Below are positions 51,073 to 51,271 of a DNA stretch of 51,271 nucleotides, in pieces. Below the pieces are notes generated by a model that was not told the origin of the DNA, did not search any database, and saw only the letters and a list, made by a program, of their open reading frames with translations. Numbering within the stretch: position 1 is the stretch's first letter; each line of letters opens with the position of its first letter. Source of the DNA: a bacterium. GTDB lineage: Bacteria; Actinomycetota; Acidimicrobiia; Acidimicrobiales; CATQHL01. Position numbers and translations under genes: made by a program. The DNA lies in the NCBI GenBank assembly GCA_026708055.1, contig JAPOVS010000014.1, forward strand, positions 1-51,271, read 5' to 3'.

Positions 51073-51104
51073 GAGTTATACTTTCTTGCAACAAAGTATA
51101 ACTC
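51073..51104. promoter_or_regulatory. Perfect 12-bp inverted repeat at the start of the AlbA_2 gene
   Basis: GAGTTATACTTT (51073-51084) and AAAGTATAACTC (51093-51104) are perfect inverted arms around an 8-base centre. The arms contain TATACT and TATAAC, which can act as -10 elements, and lie 12 bases upstream of the GTG start. An AT-rich operator overlapping the promoter is the simplest reading; a stem-loop in the mRNA leader is the alternative. Confidence 0.75.
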
Positions 51105-51216
51105 TCCGCAGGTCAACTGCCGGTTGTTAGGGTTTCGAGTCCCCGCGGTTCGACGATGCTGCCCGCGACATGGGCGTGCGATTCCCCGGTCGCACCAGAA
51201 CAGGCAGCCGAGGCGA

Positions 51217-51271
51217 CGTAGAGTCCGGGGGCGTGATGGCGGCTGAGGTGTCGGCGGGGCACTCGGGCCCG
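51217..51271 (+). repeat. Downstream copy of duplicated gene start, cut by window edge
   Basis: The second copy of the 55-base repeat (partner 49201-49255). TAGAGT is 8 bases before GTG 51233, a spacing that suits a leaderless start. The frame VMAAEVSAGHSGP runs off the window, so this may be the intact gene's start. Confidence 0.6.
51233..51271 (+). CDS. Possible gene start truncated by the window edge
   Basis: Only 13 codons are visible (GTG ATG GCG GCT GAG and on). Assignment rests on the similarity to the partial copy at 49217 and on the -10-like TAGAGT just upstream. No function can be given. Confidence 0.3.
   Translation, partial: MMAAEVSAGHSGP

Noticed and set aside
51135-51165. tRNA-like T-arm (GGTTTCGAGTCCCC)
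   Set aside because: The stem does not pair fully and no anticodon, D or acceptor arm could be found around it.

Overview
The window is GC-rich, uses GTG starts often, and reads as chromosomal DNA of a high-GC actinobacterium. Three luciferase-like (F420/FMN) oxidoreductases, many acyl-CoA enzymes, two IpdAB-type CoA-transferase pairs, leaderless starts and a dispersed palindromic repeat would suit an uncultured Acidimicrobiia-type lineage. That placement is inference; no rRNA or tRNA gene is present to test it.

Layout. (1) 1-1689: accessory edge with the 3' end of a MazF/PemK-like toxin, a 66-aa protein and a visibly AT-richer ClpP-fold (SDH-type) serine protease gene. (2) 1856-17614: a long plus-strand run of acyl-CoA and redox catabolism: thiolase, VOC protein, two luciferase-like oxidoreductases, FAD oxidoreductase, acyl-CoA dehydrogenase, SDR, a first IpdAB-like pair, NTF2-like protein, two acyl-CoA ligases, ketopantoate-reductase-like enzyme and an FMN alpha-hydroxy-acid oxidase. 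A convergent Old-Yellow-Enzyme/2,4-dienoyl-CoA-reductase-type gene closes it (17769-19751, minus). (3) 19926-28303: a small membrane/coiled-coil protein, an APH-type kinase, a CrtC/AttH-like protein, a third luciferase-like oxidoreductase, a VOC protein, a minus-strand pair whose second gene is read through an in-frame UGA (UGSC-type selenoprotein), then a second IpdAB-like pair and an SDR driven by an apparently leaderless promoter. (4) 28872-43076: a tight operon with an RbsB/RbsC/RbsA-like ABC importer, two HyuA/HyuB (hydantoinase/acetone-carboxylase-type) pairs, E1 alpha and beta of a 2-oxoacid dehydrogenase, and a free-standing lipoyl domain. The second HyuB carries an extra Cys-rich C-terminal domain like the acetone carboxylase gamma subunit. 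No E2 or E3 gene is seen. (5) 43188-47370: acyl-CoA dehydrogenase, CaiC-like ligase, two split hot-dog dehydratase halves and an AhpD/CMD-like protein. (6) 47511-51271: a T4 Rnl1-like RNA ligase, a gene-poor stretch with remnants, an AlbA_2/HATPase_c_4 regulator with a perfect inverted repeat at its start, and a gene start at the right edge that is partly duplicated about 2 kb upstream.

How the genes work together (inference): regions 2, 3 and 5 look like import-independent activation (ligases), beta-oxidation-like steps (dehydrogenases, hydratases, SDRs, thiolase) and ring or keto-acid cleavage (IpdAB-like) of cyclic or branched carboxylic acids. Region 4 couples uptake of a small polar solute to ATP-dependent amide/ketone chemistry and an unusual E2-less lipoyl-linked 2-oxoacid conversion. 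The strongest candidates for undescribed biology are the region 4 operon and the UGA-containing selenoprotein pair.

A 28-bp palindromic repeat (core ATTCCGGC-GAAG-GCCGGAAT) occurs about 13 times, always in the same orientation and almost always between genes.
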